64,000 nucleotides of DNA from the NCBI GenBank assembly GCA_002973575.1, contig PVEQ01000003.1:124001-188000 (forward strand), given 5' to 3'. The first letter of the stretch is position 1; each line of letters opens with the position of its first letter. The position numbers and the translations under genes are program-made. This document shows positions 17,295 to 26,919 of this stretch, piece by piece. Under the pieces are notes generated by a model, which worked only from the letters and a program-made list of their open reading frames with translations, did not search any database and had not been told where the DNA came from. The DNA comes from Sediminibacterium magnilacihabitans (GTDB lineage: Bacteria > Bacteroidota > Bacteroidia > Chitinophagales > Chitinophagaceae).

Positions 17295-20200
17295 ATGACG
17301 AAGTTTCTTAAGAGAATCATCGGGTTCTCGCTTAAAAATAAATATTTTATTTTATTCCTTACCTCACTGCTCATCGTTTCCGGTGTGATGACGTTCATTG
17401 ATATGCCCGTAGAGGCATTCCCGGATGTAACCAATACCGAGATCAGCATCATCACACAATGGCCCGGCCGCAGCGCGGAAGAAGTGGAAAAATTCATCAG
17501 CATCCCCATTGAGATCGCTATGAACCCGGTACAACGCAAAATACACATGCGTTCTACCAGCATTTTCGGTTTGTCATTCATCAAACTGATTTTCGAAGAT
17601 GGTGTGAAAGACCCGCAGGCGCGGCAACAGGTCATGAACCTGCTGGGCAATGCGGTACTACCACCCAATGTGCAACCCAGTGTACAACCACCAACCGGAC
17701 CTACCGGGGAATTGTTCCGTTATACTTTGCGAAGCAGTTTCCGGGATGTAAGAGAACTAAAGACCATGCAGGACTGGGTGATCGATCGTCGTTTGCGCAG
17801 TATTTCCGGTGTGGCAGATGTTGCCGCCTTCGGAGGAAAAACCAAAACCTATGAGATACAGGTAGACCCTGGCAAGCTGGCCAACCTCGGGCTCACACCC
17901 CTGGATGTTTTCACGGCGGTGCAAAACACCAATATCAATGTGGGGGGCGATATGATCTTCCAGAACAACCAGGCGTTCGTAGTAAGAGGTATCGGTTTGT
18001 TGAACGATATCGAAGAGATCAAGAATATCATTGTACAGAACAACAATGGTGTGCCCCTGCTGGTAAAAGACGTTGCTACAGTGGAAATATCCAATGTGCC
18101 GCGGCTTGGATGGGTAACGAGGGCCGACGGATTGACCGATAAAAACGGCAAAAGGGTTGTTACAAAAGAAGACGATGTGGTAGAAGCCATCATCCTGATG
18201 CGTAAGGGCGAGAACCCTTCCGAAGTAGTGAAAAACATCGAGCAAAAGATCAAATACCTGAACGAAACCGTACTGCCGGCTGACACGAAGATCGTTCCTT
18301 ATTATGACCGAAGTGACCTGATCGAATACGCCACTCATACGGTGTTGCATAACCTCGTAGAAGGCGTGTTATTAGTAGTAGTACTGATCTCCTTGTTCCT
18401 GTTCGACTGGAGAGCTACCGTTGTAGTAGCGGTGATCATACCCATTTCATTGTTGTTTGCATTCATTTGTTTGCATATCATGGGTATGAGTGCGAACCTT
18501 TTGTCATTGGGTGCCGTAGACTTCGGGATCATCCTCGACGGAACCATTGTGATGGTGGAAGGAATATTTGTGATACTCGATCACAAAGCCAAAGAAGTGG
18601 GGATGGAACGGTTTAACAAGCTGAGCAAGCTGGGATTGATACGCAAAAATGCAGCGGAAATCGGTAAGCGCCCCTTCTACCTGAATGTAATCATCATTAC
18701 TGCCCTCCTTCCCATTTTTGCTTTCCAGAAAGTAGAAGGCAAAATGTTTTCTCCGCTGGCCTATACCCTTGGCTTTGCTTTGTTAGGCTCGTTGATCACT
18801 ACCCTCACACTGGTGCCGGTCCTGATCAGCATACTCATGCGCAAGAATGTAAAAGAAAAACACAATCCCATTGTGCACCACATGATGGGCTTCATGCTCA
18901 TGGGCTTTATCAAATCGTACAAGAACCGGAAGCTGGTATTACCCGTTGCTTTTATCGCGATGATAGCCGGACTATACTCTTTCAAATACCTGGGTTCTGA
19001 ATTCCTGCCACAGTTGAATGAAGGAAGCATCTGGTTACGCATTCAAACGAACTATAGCACAGGACTAAACAAATCCGTTGAAATAGCAAAACAGGCCCGG
19101 GACATCATCACCGGTTTCCCGCAAGTGCAGTATTGTGTTTCACAAACGGGAAGGCCCGACGATGGTACGGATGTAACCGGGTATTACAATAATGAGTTCG
19201 ACATATTAATGTATCCGCAGTCGGAATGGGAACCCAAGATTTCCAAAGAAGAGCTGATAGACCGGATGAACAAAGCCTTGTCGGTGATACCGGGTGTTAA
19301 CCTGAACTTTTCACAACCGATCATGGATAATGTGGAAGAAGCCGTTTCGGGTGTCAAGGGCAGTATCTGTTTGAAAATCTATGGCGATTCGATCCCCTAC
19401 ATGGAAAGAGAAATAGGCAAATGTTTCAGCGTGCTGAAACAAGTGCGGGGCATCGAAGACCTGGGTGTCATACATAATACCGGTCAGCCTGAGCTCGACA
19501 TCAACCTCGACCAGCAAAAAATGGCGCTCTACGGTGTTACCACAGCCCAGGCCAACGCGGTCATCAGTATGGCCATCGGAGGTCTCGGGCCCGGCGGCGT
19601 TCCGGCGAGTTCTTTGTATGAAGACATCAGGATCTTCGGTATACGGGTGAGGTTACCGGAACAATACCGGCAAACACCGGAACAGATCGGAGAATTGCTG
19701 GTGCCCACGATGAACGGCAGTAAAGTGCCCATCAAATCCATCGCCACTATTGCCCAACGAACCGGCGCCAGCCTGATCTTCCGCGACGATAACCAGCGGT
19801 ATGCAGCACTGAAATTTTCTGTTCGTGGAAGAGATATGGGCAGCACCATCCGGGAAGCGCAGGAAAAAGTGAACAAATTAGTGCACCTGCGCAGAGGGTA
19901 TACCATGGAATTCCAGGGCGATTTTGAAAACCTGATACGTGCCCAGCATCGCCTGGCACTGGTGGTACCCATTAGTCTCATCCTCATCTTCTTGTTGCTG
20001 CTGAGCATGTTCGGTAATTTTAAAGATGCATTACTGGTATTCACCAATGTACCCTTTGCTATTGTGGGAGGCATCATGGCCCTTCACATTACCGGCACCG
20101 ATTTCAGTATTTCGGCCGGTATCGGTTTCATCGCCCTCTTTGGTATCTGTATACAAGATGGCATCATCCTGATCACCCGATTCAAAGAAAACCTGCTGGA

Positions 20201-20486
20201 GTTCCGGGGTGAAGATATCCTGTACAACTCCATTAAGCTGGGTGTGAATACAAGGATACGACCCGTGATGATGACGGCGCTGATGGCGGCGATTGGTCTT
20301 TTCCCTGCTGCGATATCCTTTGGTATCGGCTCTGAAAGTTCAAGACCGCTGGCGAGGGTAGTTATTGGCGGTATCCTTTGTGCCATGCTCTTTTCATTGT
20401 GGGTATTCCCGCTGATCTTCCGGCTGGCCTATAAAAAAGTAGATACCAAACACAGAAACCCTTCTGAAGAAGGTGAAGTAGCTTGA
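17295..20486 (+). CDS. CusA/CzcA-family heavy-metal-type RND efflux pump, operon 1
   Basis: 1063 residues, the full length of an HME-type RND permease. It has an N-terminal TM helix, two large periplasmic loops and twelve TM segments. Family motifs include EAFPDVTNTEISIITQWPGR (~41-60), a TM4 segment GAVDFGIILDGTIVMVEG (~405-422) with the acidic residues of the proton relay, and the C-terminal MTALMAAIGLFPAAISFGIG (~993). The proton-driven pump exports a metal cation, or possibly another substrate, through the adaptor and TolC-like protein. The residue after MVE is Gly, where many HME pumps have Asn. Metal specificity cannot be read safely from the sequence. A strong terminator ends the operon. 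Confidence 0.94.
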   Translation: MTKFLKRIIGFSLKNKYFILFLTSLLIVSGVMTFIDMPVEAFPDVTNTEISIITQWPGRSAEEVEKFISIPIEIAMNPVQRKIHMRSTSIFGLSFIKLIFEDGVKDPQARQQVMNLLGNAVLPPNVQPSVQPPTGPTGELFRYTLRSSFRDVRELKTMQDWVIDRRLRSISGVADVAAFGGKTKTYEIQVDPGKLANLGLTPLDVFTAVQNTNINVGGDMIFQNNQAFVVRGIGLLNDIEEIKNIIVQNNNGVPLLVKDVATVEISNVPRLGWVTRADGLTDKNGKRVVTKEDDVVEAIILMRKGENPSEVVKNIEQKIKYLNETVLPADTKIVPYYDRSDLIEYATHTVLHNLVEGVLLVVVLISLFLFDWRATVVVAVIIPISLLFAFICLHIMGMSANLLSLGAVDFGIILDGTIVMVEGIFVILDHKAKEVGMERFNKLSKLGLIRKNAAEIGKRPFYLNVIIITALLPIFAFQKVEGKMFSPLAYTLGFALLGSLITTLTLVPVLISILMRKNVKEKHNPIVHHMMGFMLMGFIKSYKNRKLVLPVAFIAMIAGLYSFKYLGSEFLPQLNEGSIWLRIQTNYSTGLNKSVEIAKQARDIITGFPQVQYCVSQTGRPDDGTDVTGYYNNEFDILMYPQSEWEPKISKEELIDRMNKALSVIPGVNLNFSQPIMDNVEEAVSGVKGSICLKIYGDSIPYMEREIGKCFSVLKQVRGIEDLGVIHNTGQPELDINLDQQKMALYGVTTAQANAVISMAIGGLGPGGVPASSLYEDIRIFGIRVRLPEQYRQTPEQIGELLVPTMNGSKVPIKSIATIAQRTGASLIFRDDNQRYAALKFSVRGRDMGSTIREAQEKVNKLVHLRRGYTMEFQGDFENLIRAQHRLALVVPISLILIFLLLLSMFGNFKDALLVFTNVPFAIVGGIMALHITGTDFSISAGIGFIALFGICIQDGIILITRFKENLLEFRGEDILYNSIKLGVNTRIRPVMMTALMAAIGLFPAAISFGIGSESSRPLARVVIGGILCAMLFSLWVFPLIFRLAYKKVDTKHRNPSEEGEVA

Positions 20487-20507
20487 TATAAATAAGATTC
20501 AACAGCG

Positions 20508-20544
20508 AAAAGGGCTGCCTCAAAACATACGAGGCAGCCCTTTT
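20508..20544 (+). terminator. Rho-independent terminator of RND operon 1
   Basis: The arms AAAAGGGCTGCCTC (20508-20521) and GAGGCAGCCCTTTT (20531-20544) make a perfect 14-bp stem with a 9-nt loop and a terminal T run. Confidence 0.9.
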
Positions 20545-20602
20545 GTTATTGTTTTTTAAGCGATACCAGTTAAATTGCGGCGCAATAGCTTAATTTTTAC
20601 TT

Positions 20603-20986
20603 ATAAAAATAGTATACATCGCTAAAAAGGGCCTGGTATTGCTGCTGGCGCTGCAAATATTCAATCTGAGTGTCAGCGTGATTGATTTTCAACCGATTTA
20701 CGCCAGCGCCAGTCTTTACGAGGAATTCAATGACCTGGACACTGTCATTGAGTATATCTCGGAAATCCTTTTAGACTATAAAAACAGCTTTCCCGAACCC
20801 GAAAAGCCTGCTTCCAACACCCAGGCATCATTCGAAAAACACGTCAGCTTCAAACTGGGCATTCCCAATGCCTTTGCTGTTCAACCTGAAAAAGAGGAAA
20901 GCGTTATTACACATGCAAATCATGTTGCAGATGTATATGGTTATCTTTTCTTTAAGGAAATCAATCCACCCCCTCCTAAATACTGA
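20603..20986 (+). CDS. Small exported protein heading RND operon 2 (non-AUG start)
   Basis: This is the paralogue of the 14234-14614 protein: the same hydrophobic N-terminus (LVLLLALQIFNLS), EEFNDLDTVIEYISEILLDY, KHVSFKLGIPNAF and tail LFFKEINPPPPKY. The frame opens after an in-frame TAA at 20591 and again has no ATG. A TTG at 20639 would cut off the basic residues before the signal sequence. The codon aligning with the paralogue's start region is ATA at 20603 (ATA AAA ATA GTA TAC, reading x-K-I-V-Y-I-A-K-K). I give 20603 as the likely 5' limit; 20639 is the conservative alternative. No known family; predicted exported partner of the efflux operon. Confidence 0.68.
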   Translation: MKIVYIAKKGLVLLLALQIFNLSVSVIDFQPIYASASLYEEFNDLDTVIEYISEILLDYKNSFPEPEKPASNTQASFEKHVSFKLGIPNAFAVQPEKEESVITHANHVADVYGYLFFKEINPPPPKY

Positions 20987-21158
20987 CAGTAGTATTTTGA
21001 GTACATTATTTATACAATTAAAATTGCAGATAAATTATAATCCAGAACTTTAACAATCCGGTCGAAGGTTCAGGTAATACATTGTATAACAGGGAATAAT
21101 CATTTACCAATGAGTTCTTGTATAGCAATTGACGCCCGGATTGATAAAACAAATATTA

Positions 21159-22475
21159 ATGATGACGACTGTTTTGTATCGGATAGCATTCATTATATGC
21201 CTTACAAGTGCCGCCTTCTGCTCACAGGCGCAGAATCAACCCCTCATTTCTCCCGTTAAGGTAGACAGCACAGCTATCTCCCTGGATTCTGCCGAGCAGA
21301 TTTTTTTAAGAAATAACCTACTGTTGCTGGCGCAACGCTATAATATCGACGCACAGAAGGCGTTGATCATCCAGGCGAAGCTTTGGCCCAATCCCAACCT
21401 CGCTTATGCACGTGGCCCCATATTCGGCATTCACGATCAATTTTCCAATGTGGTGAACGCCGGTTTTTTCAATTATGCCGAAAACACCGCAGCCATATCG
21501 CAACTGATCTTACTGGCCGGCAAAAGGAATAAGCAGATCAAGCTTGCTGAAGCCAATGTAAAGCTGGCTGAATACCAGTTTTACGATCTGCTGCGCACAC
21601 TGAAATACACTTTGCGTACCGATTTCTTCAATATCTATTACCTGCAGCAATCGGCCAAAGTGTACAACAAAGAGATCAGCGCTATGCAGCAGGTAGTAAC
21701 CGCTTTTGAATCGCAACAAGGCAAGGGATACATTGCAGAGAAAGAAGTAGTGCGTATCAAAGCGCAGCTTTACAGCCTGCAAAGCGAGTACAACGACCTC
21801 ATTAACCAGATCAATGATACGCAAAGCGAACTGAGACTGGTGATGCAGGTTAAAAACCTGTATATATCGCCCATTGTTGATACACAAAAAAACGCCGCGC
21901 TCGACCCGGCCGCGTACAGTCTGACTACGTTGGTAGATACTGCTTTCAAAAGCCGTACTGACCTGAAGATCGCACGCGCCAATACCCAGATCAGCAAGCT
22001 GAACTACAATTACCAAAAAGCACTGGCGGTGCCTGATTTAACGGCTTCATTAGGGTACGACCGGTTAGGTAGTTATGTACAGAATTTCCATTCGGTAGGC
22101 GTTTCCATGGACCTGCCCATTTTCAACAGGAACCAGGGCAATATCAAATCGGCCAAAGCGATGATACAGGTGAACCAGACTACTGAAAAAAGCGTGGAGG
22201 CTTCGGTGGAAGAACAGCTATACAGGGCGCTGCAAAAAGCGTATGACAACAACAAACTGTATAAGAACATCGACCCAAAATTCTCCGGCGATTTCGACAG
22301 GCTGCTGAATGAAGTGCTGATCAACTACCAGCGCCGCAACATTGGCCTGCTGGATTTCCTGGATTTTTACGATGCCTATAAATCGAATATCCTCCAGATC
22401 AATTCCATCCAGTTCAACAGGATAAGCGCGTTTGAAGACATCAACTTTTATACAGGAACTAATTTTTATAACTAG
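21159..22475 (+). CDS. TolC-family outer-membrane efflux protein, operon 2
   Basis: 438 residues from the ATG at 21159; a second ATG follows at once, and a longer TTG start at 21129 is less likely because it adds a non-signal prefix. The signal peptide (FIICLTSAAFCSQAQ) is followed by the same helical-barrel sequence as the operon 1 protein. Long blocks are identical, such as QRYNIDAQKALIIQAKLWPN and YQRRNIGLLDFLDFYD. It is the outer-membrane duct for the pump at 23629-26820. The adaptor gene begins 26 nt downstream. Confidence 0.92.
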   Translation: MMTTVLYRIAFIICLTSAAFCSQAQNQPLISPVKVDSTAISLDSAEQIFLRNNLLLLAQRYNIDAQKALIIQAKLWPNPNLAYARGPIFGIHDQFSNVVNAGFFNYAENTAAISQLILLAGKRNKQIKLAEANVKLAEYQFYDLLRTLKYTLRTDFFNIYYLQQSAKVYNKEISAMQQVVTAFESQQGKGYIAEKEVVRIKAQLYSLQSEYNDLINQINDTQSELRLVMQVKNLYISPIVDTQKNAALDPAAYSLTTLVDTAFKSRTDLKIARANTQISKLNYNYQKALAVPDLTASLGYDRLGSYVQNFHSVGVSMDLPIFNRNQGNIKSAKAMIQVNQTTEKSVEASVEEQLYRALQKAYDNNKLYKNIDPKFSGDFDRLLNEVLINYQRRNIGLLDFLDFYDAYKSNILQINSIQFNRISAFEDINFYTGTNFYN

Positions 22476-22501
22476 ATCACCTACTACCAGAAATATTTTT
22501 T

Positions 22502-23611
22502 ATGCAAAAGAAAATGCAATCATCTTTTATCACCACCGGTATCCTGATATTAGCCGCCGCGATCGGAATGCAGTCATGCAAATCTAACAATGAAGGCAAG
22601 GCCGAAGAAAGGGAAAAATATGTGATACCCGATTCTATTTTTAAAACACTGGTGGTAGATACGGTTTCGACTGCTCCGTTTGTGAACTCACTTACTTTAA
22701 CAGGTAAAGTGTCGTTCAATGAAGACAATGTAGTGAAGATCTATCCCATGGTGAGTGGTAATGTACAAGACATCAAAGTGGCGCTGGGCGATTATGTGCA
22801 GGCCGGACAAACGCTGGCTGTTATCAAAAGTTCTGAAATGGCCGGCTTCAGCAATGACTTGGTGAATGCTGAAACCAACCTGCGGGTAGCCAAAAAGAAC
22901 CTCGATGCCACGCAGGATATGTTTACAAGCGGACTCGCATCGCAGAAAGACCTGCTGGCGGCCGAAGCGGCACATGAGCAGGCCAAATCGGAACTGGCCC
23001 GTATCAACCGTGTGCTGAAGATCAATGGCGGAAATACACAAGGCGAATACGTGGTAAAAGCGCCGATCAGCGGTTTCATCGTGGAGAAGTTTGCCACCAA
23101 CAATATGGCCATCCGGTCTGACAACGGCGGCAACATGTTTACTATTTCAGACCTGAAAAATGTTTGGGTACAAGCCAATGTGTATGAATCCAATATCAGC
23201 CTTATTCACCTGGGTGAGAACGTAGACGTTACTACCCTCGCCTACCCCAAGAAAGTGTTCAAAGGCAAGGTAGATAAGATGCTGAACGTGCTCGACCCTA
23301 ACAACAAAGTAATGAAAGTGCGCGTGGTATTAGCCAACCAGGATTATATGCTGAAGCCGGAAATGTTTGCGAGTGTTACCCTTACCAATAGGGAAAACAA
23401 AGAAAACATCGCCATCCCTACCAGCGCCCTGATATTCGATCACAGTCAGTATTATGTGCTGGTGTACCACAGCAAATCGGATGTACGGATCACTCCTGTT
23501 AAATTCATCAATACAGTAGGCGATAAAACCTTCATCTCTTCAGGCGTCGACAAAGGCGACAAGATCATTGCGTCTCAGGCTTTGTTGATCTATGGGTCTT
23601 TAAATAACTAA
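22502..23611 (+). CDS. RND efflux periplasmic adaptor lipoprotein, operon 2
   Basis: 369 residues with a lipoprotein signal (lipobox GMQSC). It has the same domain order as the operon 1 adaptor: the lipoyl half-motifs YPMVSGNVQDIKVALGDYVQ and VKAPISGFIVEKFA flank the helical hairpin, then the barrel domain VWVQANVYESNI follows. Divergence from its paralogue is greatest in the N-terminal linker and the last ~60 residues, which contact the pump. The pump gene starts 17 nt later. Confidence 0.94.
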   Translation: MQKKMQSSFITTGILILAAAIGMQSCKSNNEGKAEEREKYVIPDSIFKTLVVDTVSTAPFVNSLTLTGKVSFNEDNVVKIYPMVSGNVQDIKVALGDYVQAGQTLAVIKSSEMAGFSNDLVNAETNLRVAKKNLDATQDMFTSGLASQKDLLAAEAAHEQAKSELARINRVLKINGGNTQGEYVVKAPISGFIVEKFATNNMAIRSDNGGNMFTISDLKNVWVQANVYESNISLIHLGENVDVTTLAYPKKVFKGKVDKMLNVLDPNNKVMKVRVVLANQDYMLKPEMFASVTLTNRENKENIAIPTSALIFDHSQYYVLVYHSKSDVRITPVKFINTVGDKTFISSGVDKGDKIIASQALLIYGSLNN

Positions 23612-23628
23612 CATTAAAATCAGTTGAG

Positions 23629-26600
23629 ATGAATAAATTTCTGAAAGGCGTCATAGCTTTTTCACTGAAGAATAAATACTTCATTTTATTTGTTTCGGTG
23701 TTGCTGGTGATCGTGGGTGTGATCACGTTCCGTGATATGCCCATTGAAGCATTCCCCGATGTTACCAATACCGAGATCAGTATCATTACACAATGGCCGG
23801 GCAGAAGTGCTGAGGAGGTGGAAAAATTTATTACCATCCCTGTAGAAATTGCCATGAATCCGGTTCAACGAAAAATGAGCCTGCGTTCCAGCAGTATATT
23901 CGGACTGTCTTTTGTTAAGCTGATCTTTGAAGACGGCGTAAAAGACCCCGAGGCGCGCCAGCAAGTAATGAACCTGCTGGGTAATGCCAACCTGCCCAAT
24001 GGTATTTCCCCTTCAGTGCAACCGCCTACCGGTCCCACCGGAGAGATCTACCGTTACACCCTGCGCAGTGACCTCCGCGATGAGCGCGAACTGAAAACCA
24101 TGCAGGACTGGGTCATCGACAGGCGCCTGCGGGCTGTACCTGGTGTAGCCGATATCGTGAGCTTTGGCGGCCGTACCAAAACCTATGAAATACAGGTGGA
24201 TCCCGGTAAATTATACAATCTCGGTATCACGCCTCTGGATGTGTTCAACGCCGTTCAAAAAAGCAATATCAATATCGGCGGTGATGTGATCATACAGAAC
24301 AACCAGGCCTATGTAGTAAGAGGTATTGGGTTGCTCGACAATATCAACGAGATCAAGAACATCATCGTTGAAACCAATAATGGAGTACCCGTATTGGTGA
24401 AGGATGTAGCTACTGTGGAGATATCCAATATGCCCCGCCTGGGACACGTGAGCCGTTCCGACGCTATTGTTGATTCGGCCGGTCACCGCACCAGTACCGA
24501 TGAGGCCGATGTGGTAGAAGCCATTATCCTGATGCGCAAAGGAGAGAATCCTTCGAAAGTAGTAGATGCGGTGAAAGAGCAGATCAAAAAACTGAATACT
24601 ACTGTATTGCCGCAGGATACGAAAATTGTTCCCTATTACGATCGTGCCGACCTGATCTCCTATGCCACGCATACAGTATTGCACAACCTTACAGAAGGTA
24701 TACTGCTGGTTACCCTGTTGGTGTCGTTGTTCATGTTCAACTGGCGTACCACATTGATCGTATCGATCATCATTCCTATGGCCTTGCTGTTTGCCTTTAT
24801 CTGCCTGCGGTTGATGGGGATGAGCGCCAACCTCCTGTCGCTCGGCGCTGTGGACTTTGGTATCATCATCGACGGTGCGGTGGTGATGGTGGAAGGCATG
24901 TTCGTGATACTCGATCATAAAGCGCGGGACATGGGCATGGAACGTTTCAATAAGATCACCAAAATGGGCATCATCAAAAACAGCGGCGGACAACTGGCCA
25001 AAGCTATTTTCTATGCCAAAGTGATTATCATCACAGGGCTCCTACCCATTTTCGCTTTCCAGAAAGTAGAGGGTAAGATGTTCTCACCCCTGGCCTATAC
25101 CCTTGGCTTCGCTTTGTTGGGTGCGCTGATCACCACGCTTACACTGGTGCCGGTGCTCATCAATATGCTGCTGCGCAAGAACGTGCACGAAAAACACAAT
25201 CCCATCGTGCATCATCTCACCGGCTTCATGCTGAATGGTTTTGCACTGGCATTCAAGAGAAGAAAACTGGTCATTCCGCTGGCTTTTTTAGTGATGTGTT
25301 TCGGCCTCTATTCTTTCAGACACCTGGGTACTGAATTCCTTCCCGAGCTGAACGAAGGATCGATCTGGCTCAGGGTGCAGTTACCTTATAGTGTATCGCT
25401 CGACAAATCGGTAGAAATATCCAAACAGGTTAGGGATATATTGATATCATTCCCGCAGGTGAAACACGCTGTATCGCAAACGGGCCGTCCGGATGATGGC
25501 ACCGATGTAACCGGGTTTTACAACAATGAATTCGATGTGATATTGTATCCCAGCGAAGACTGGAAGCCGAAAATTTCCAAAGAAGAATTGATAGACCAGA
25601 TGAATGCCAAACTATCGGTGATCCCAGGAGTCAACCTCAACTTCTCGCAACCCATCATGGATAATGTGGAAGAAGCGGTATCGGGTGTAAAAGGTTCTAT
25701 CTGTGTGAAGGTATATGGCGATTCATTGGATTATATGGAGGGAAAGATCAACGATGTGTACAATATCTTAAAGAAAGTAAAAGGTATTGAAGACCTCGGC
25801 GTTATCCGTAACATTGGCCAGCCGGAGCTGGACATCAACCTCGATCAACAGAAGATGGCGCTCTATGGTGTGGCTACGGCCGATGCCAACGCCGTCATTG
25901 CCATGGCCATCGGCGGACAAACCGCTTCTACTCTTTATGAAGGCATCAAAACCTTTGATATCCGTTTACGCCTGCCGGAAGCATTCAGGAAAACACCGGA
26001 TGATATCGGCAACCTGTTGGTGCCTACGCAATCGGGCTCCAAAGTGCCGATCAAAGAGATCGCCTCCATCTCAGAAAAAACCGGCCCCTGCCTGATCTTC
26101 CGCGACGACAACGAACGCTATTCTGCGCTCAAGTTCTCTATACGCGGAAGAGATATGGGAAGCACCATTGCCGAAAGCCAGGAAAAAGTGAACGCCAAAG
26201 TGCAGGTGAAAAGAGGTTATCGCATGGCATGGCAGGGTGATTTTGAGAACGAACAGCGTGCTTCAAAAAGACTGGCCATGGTAGTGCCCATCAGCCTGTT
26301 GCTGATATTCCTTCTACTGTTTACCATGTTCGGGAATTTCAAAGACGCGGGTCTGGTCTTCCTCAACGTACCCTTTGCGATTGTGGGAGGTATATTCGCC
26401 CTGCACCTTACGAATACGAACTTCAGTATCTCTGCGGGTATCGGTTTCATTGCCCTGTTCGGTATTTGTATACAGGATGGTGTGTTGCTGATTACGGTAT
26501 TCAAACAGAACCTCGATCACATCAAAGGGCAAACGGCATCGCTGTACAATGCTATTAAGCTGGGAGTGAATTCGCGGATACGACCTGTAATGATGACGGC

Positions 26601-26820
26601 GCTGATGGCGGCGATCGGTCTCTTCCCTGCCGCCATTTCTCATGGCATCGGTTCGGAAAGCTCCAGGCCCCTGGCCAGAGTGGTGATCGGAGGTATTCTC
26701 TGCGCCATGATCTTCTCACTGTGGGTATTCCCGCTGATCTTCAGATTGGCCTACAAAAATGTAGACACCAAACATGTGGATCCTGCAGAAACTGCAAATG
26801 GAACAACCCCTATAAATTAA
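23629..26820 (+). CDS. CusA/CzcA-family heavy-metal-type RND efflux pump, operon 2
   Basis: 1063 residues, exactly as long as its operon 1 paralogue and collinear with it. Visible are EAFPDVTNTEISIITQWPGR, the TM4 segment GAVDFGIIIDGAVVMVEG, PELNEGSIWLRVQLPYSVSL in the periplasmic domain, and the C-terminal MTALMAAIGLFPAAISHGIG. Compared with the first pump, residues ~755-765 lack the short Gly/Pro-rich LGPGGVPAS insertion, while the C-terminal tail is longer. These are places where substrate path or assembly could differ. It is the last gene of operon 2; a bidirectional terminator follows. Confidence 0.94.
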   Translation: MNKFLKGVIAFSLKNKYFILFVSVLLVIVGVITFRDMPIEAFPDVTNTEISIITQWPGRSAEEVEKFITIPVEIAMNPVQRKMSLRSSSIFGLSFVKLIFEDGVKDPEARQQVMNLLGNANLPNGISPSVQPPTGPTGEIYRYTLRSDLRDERELKTMQDWVIDRRLRAVPGVADIVSFGGRTKTYEIQVDPGKLYNLGITPLDVFNAVQKSNINIGGDVIIQNNQAYVVRGIGLLDNINEIKNIIVETNNGVPVLVKDVATVEISNMPRLGHVSRSDAIVDSAGHRTSTDEADVVEAIILMRKGENPSKVVDAVKEQIKKLNTTVLPQDTKIVPYYDRADLISYATHTVLHNLTEGILLVTLLVSLFMFNWRTTLIVSIIIPMALLFAFICLRLMGMSANLLSLGAVDFGIIIDGAVVMVEGMFVILDHKARDMGMERFNKITKMGIIKNSGGQLAKAIFYAKVIIITGLLPIFAFQKVEGKMFSPLAYTLGFALLGALITTLTLVPVLINMLLRKNVHEKHNPIVHHLTGFMLNGFALAFKRRKLVIPLAFLVMCFGLYSFRHLGTEFLPELNEGSIWLRVQLPYSVSLDKSVEISKQVRDILISFPQVKHAVSQTGRPDDGTDVTGFYNNEFDVILYPSEDWKPKISKEELIDQMNAKLSVIPGVNLNFSQPIMDNVEEAVSGVKGSICVKVYGDSLDYMEGKINDVYNILKKVKGIEDLGVIRNIGQPELDINLDQQKMALYGVATADANAVIAMAIGGQTASTLYEGIKTFDIRLRLPEAFRKTPDDIGNLLVPTQSGSKVPIKEIASISEKTGPCLIFRDDNERYSALKFSIRGRDMGSTIAESQEKVNAKVQVKRGYRMAWQGDFENEQRASKRLAMVVPISLLLIFLLLFTMFGNFKDAGLVFLNVPFAIVGGIFALHLTNTNFSISAGIGFIALFGICIQDGVLLITVFKQNLDHIKGQTASLYNAIKLGVNSRIRPVMMTALMAAIGLFPAAISHGIGSESSRPLARVVIGGILCAMIFSLWVFPLIFRLAYKNVDTKHVDPAETANGTTPIN

Positions 26821-26871
26821 TCCTCATCCCCATGTTGAAACATGGGGCAAAGTTAGGAGGATGTTTTTAAT

Positions 26872-26902
26872 AAAAAAGGAGGCCATTCACCTCCTTTTTT
26901 TT
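26872..26902. terminator. Bidirectional terminator between RND operon 2 and the HesB gene
   Basis: The arms AAAAAAGGAGG (26872-26882) and CCTCCTTTTTT (26890-26900) form an 11-bp stem with A and T tracts on both sides. It serves the two convergent transcripts. A second hairpin (CCCCATGT/ACATGGGG, 26828-26847) lies just upstream. Confidence 0.85.
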
Positions 26903-26919
26903 ATTTCATTCAGAAAGGA

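Noticed and set aside
21129..21158. TTG start at 21129 for the second TolC-like gene
   Set aside because: It would add ten residues before the signal peptide; ATG at 21159 gives a proper signal and matches the paralogue's length.
24211..24993. A 260-codon minus-strand frame within RND pump 2
   Set aside because: His/Gln-rich antisense shadow of a conserved pump; no independent evidence.
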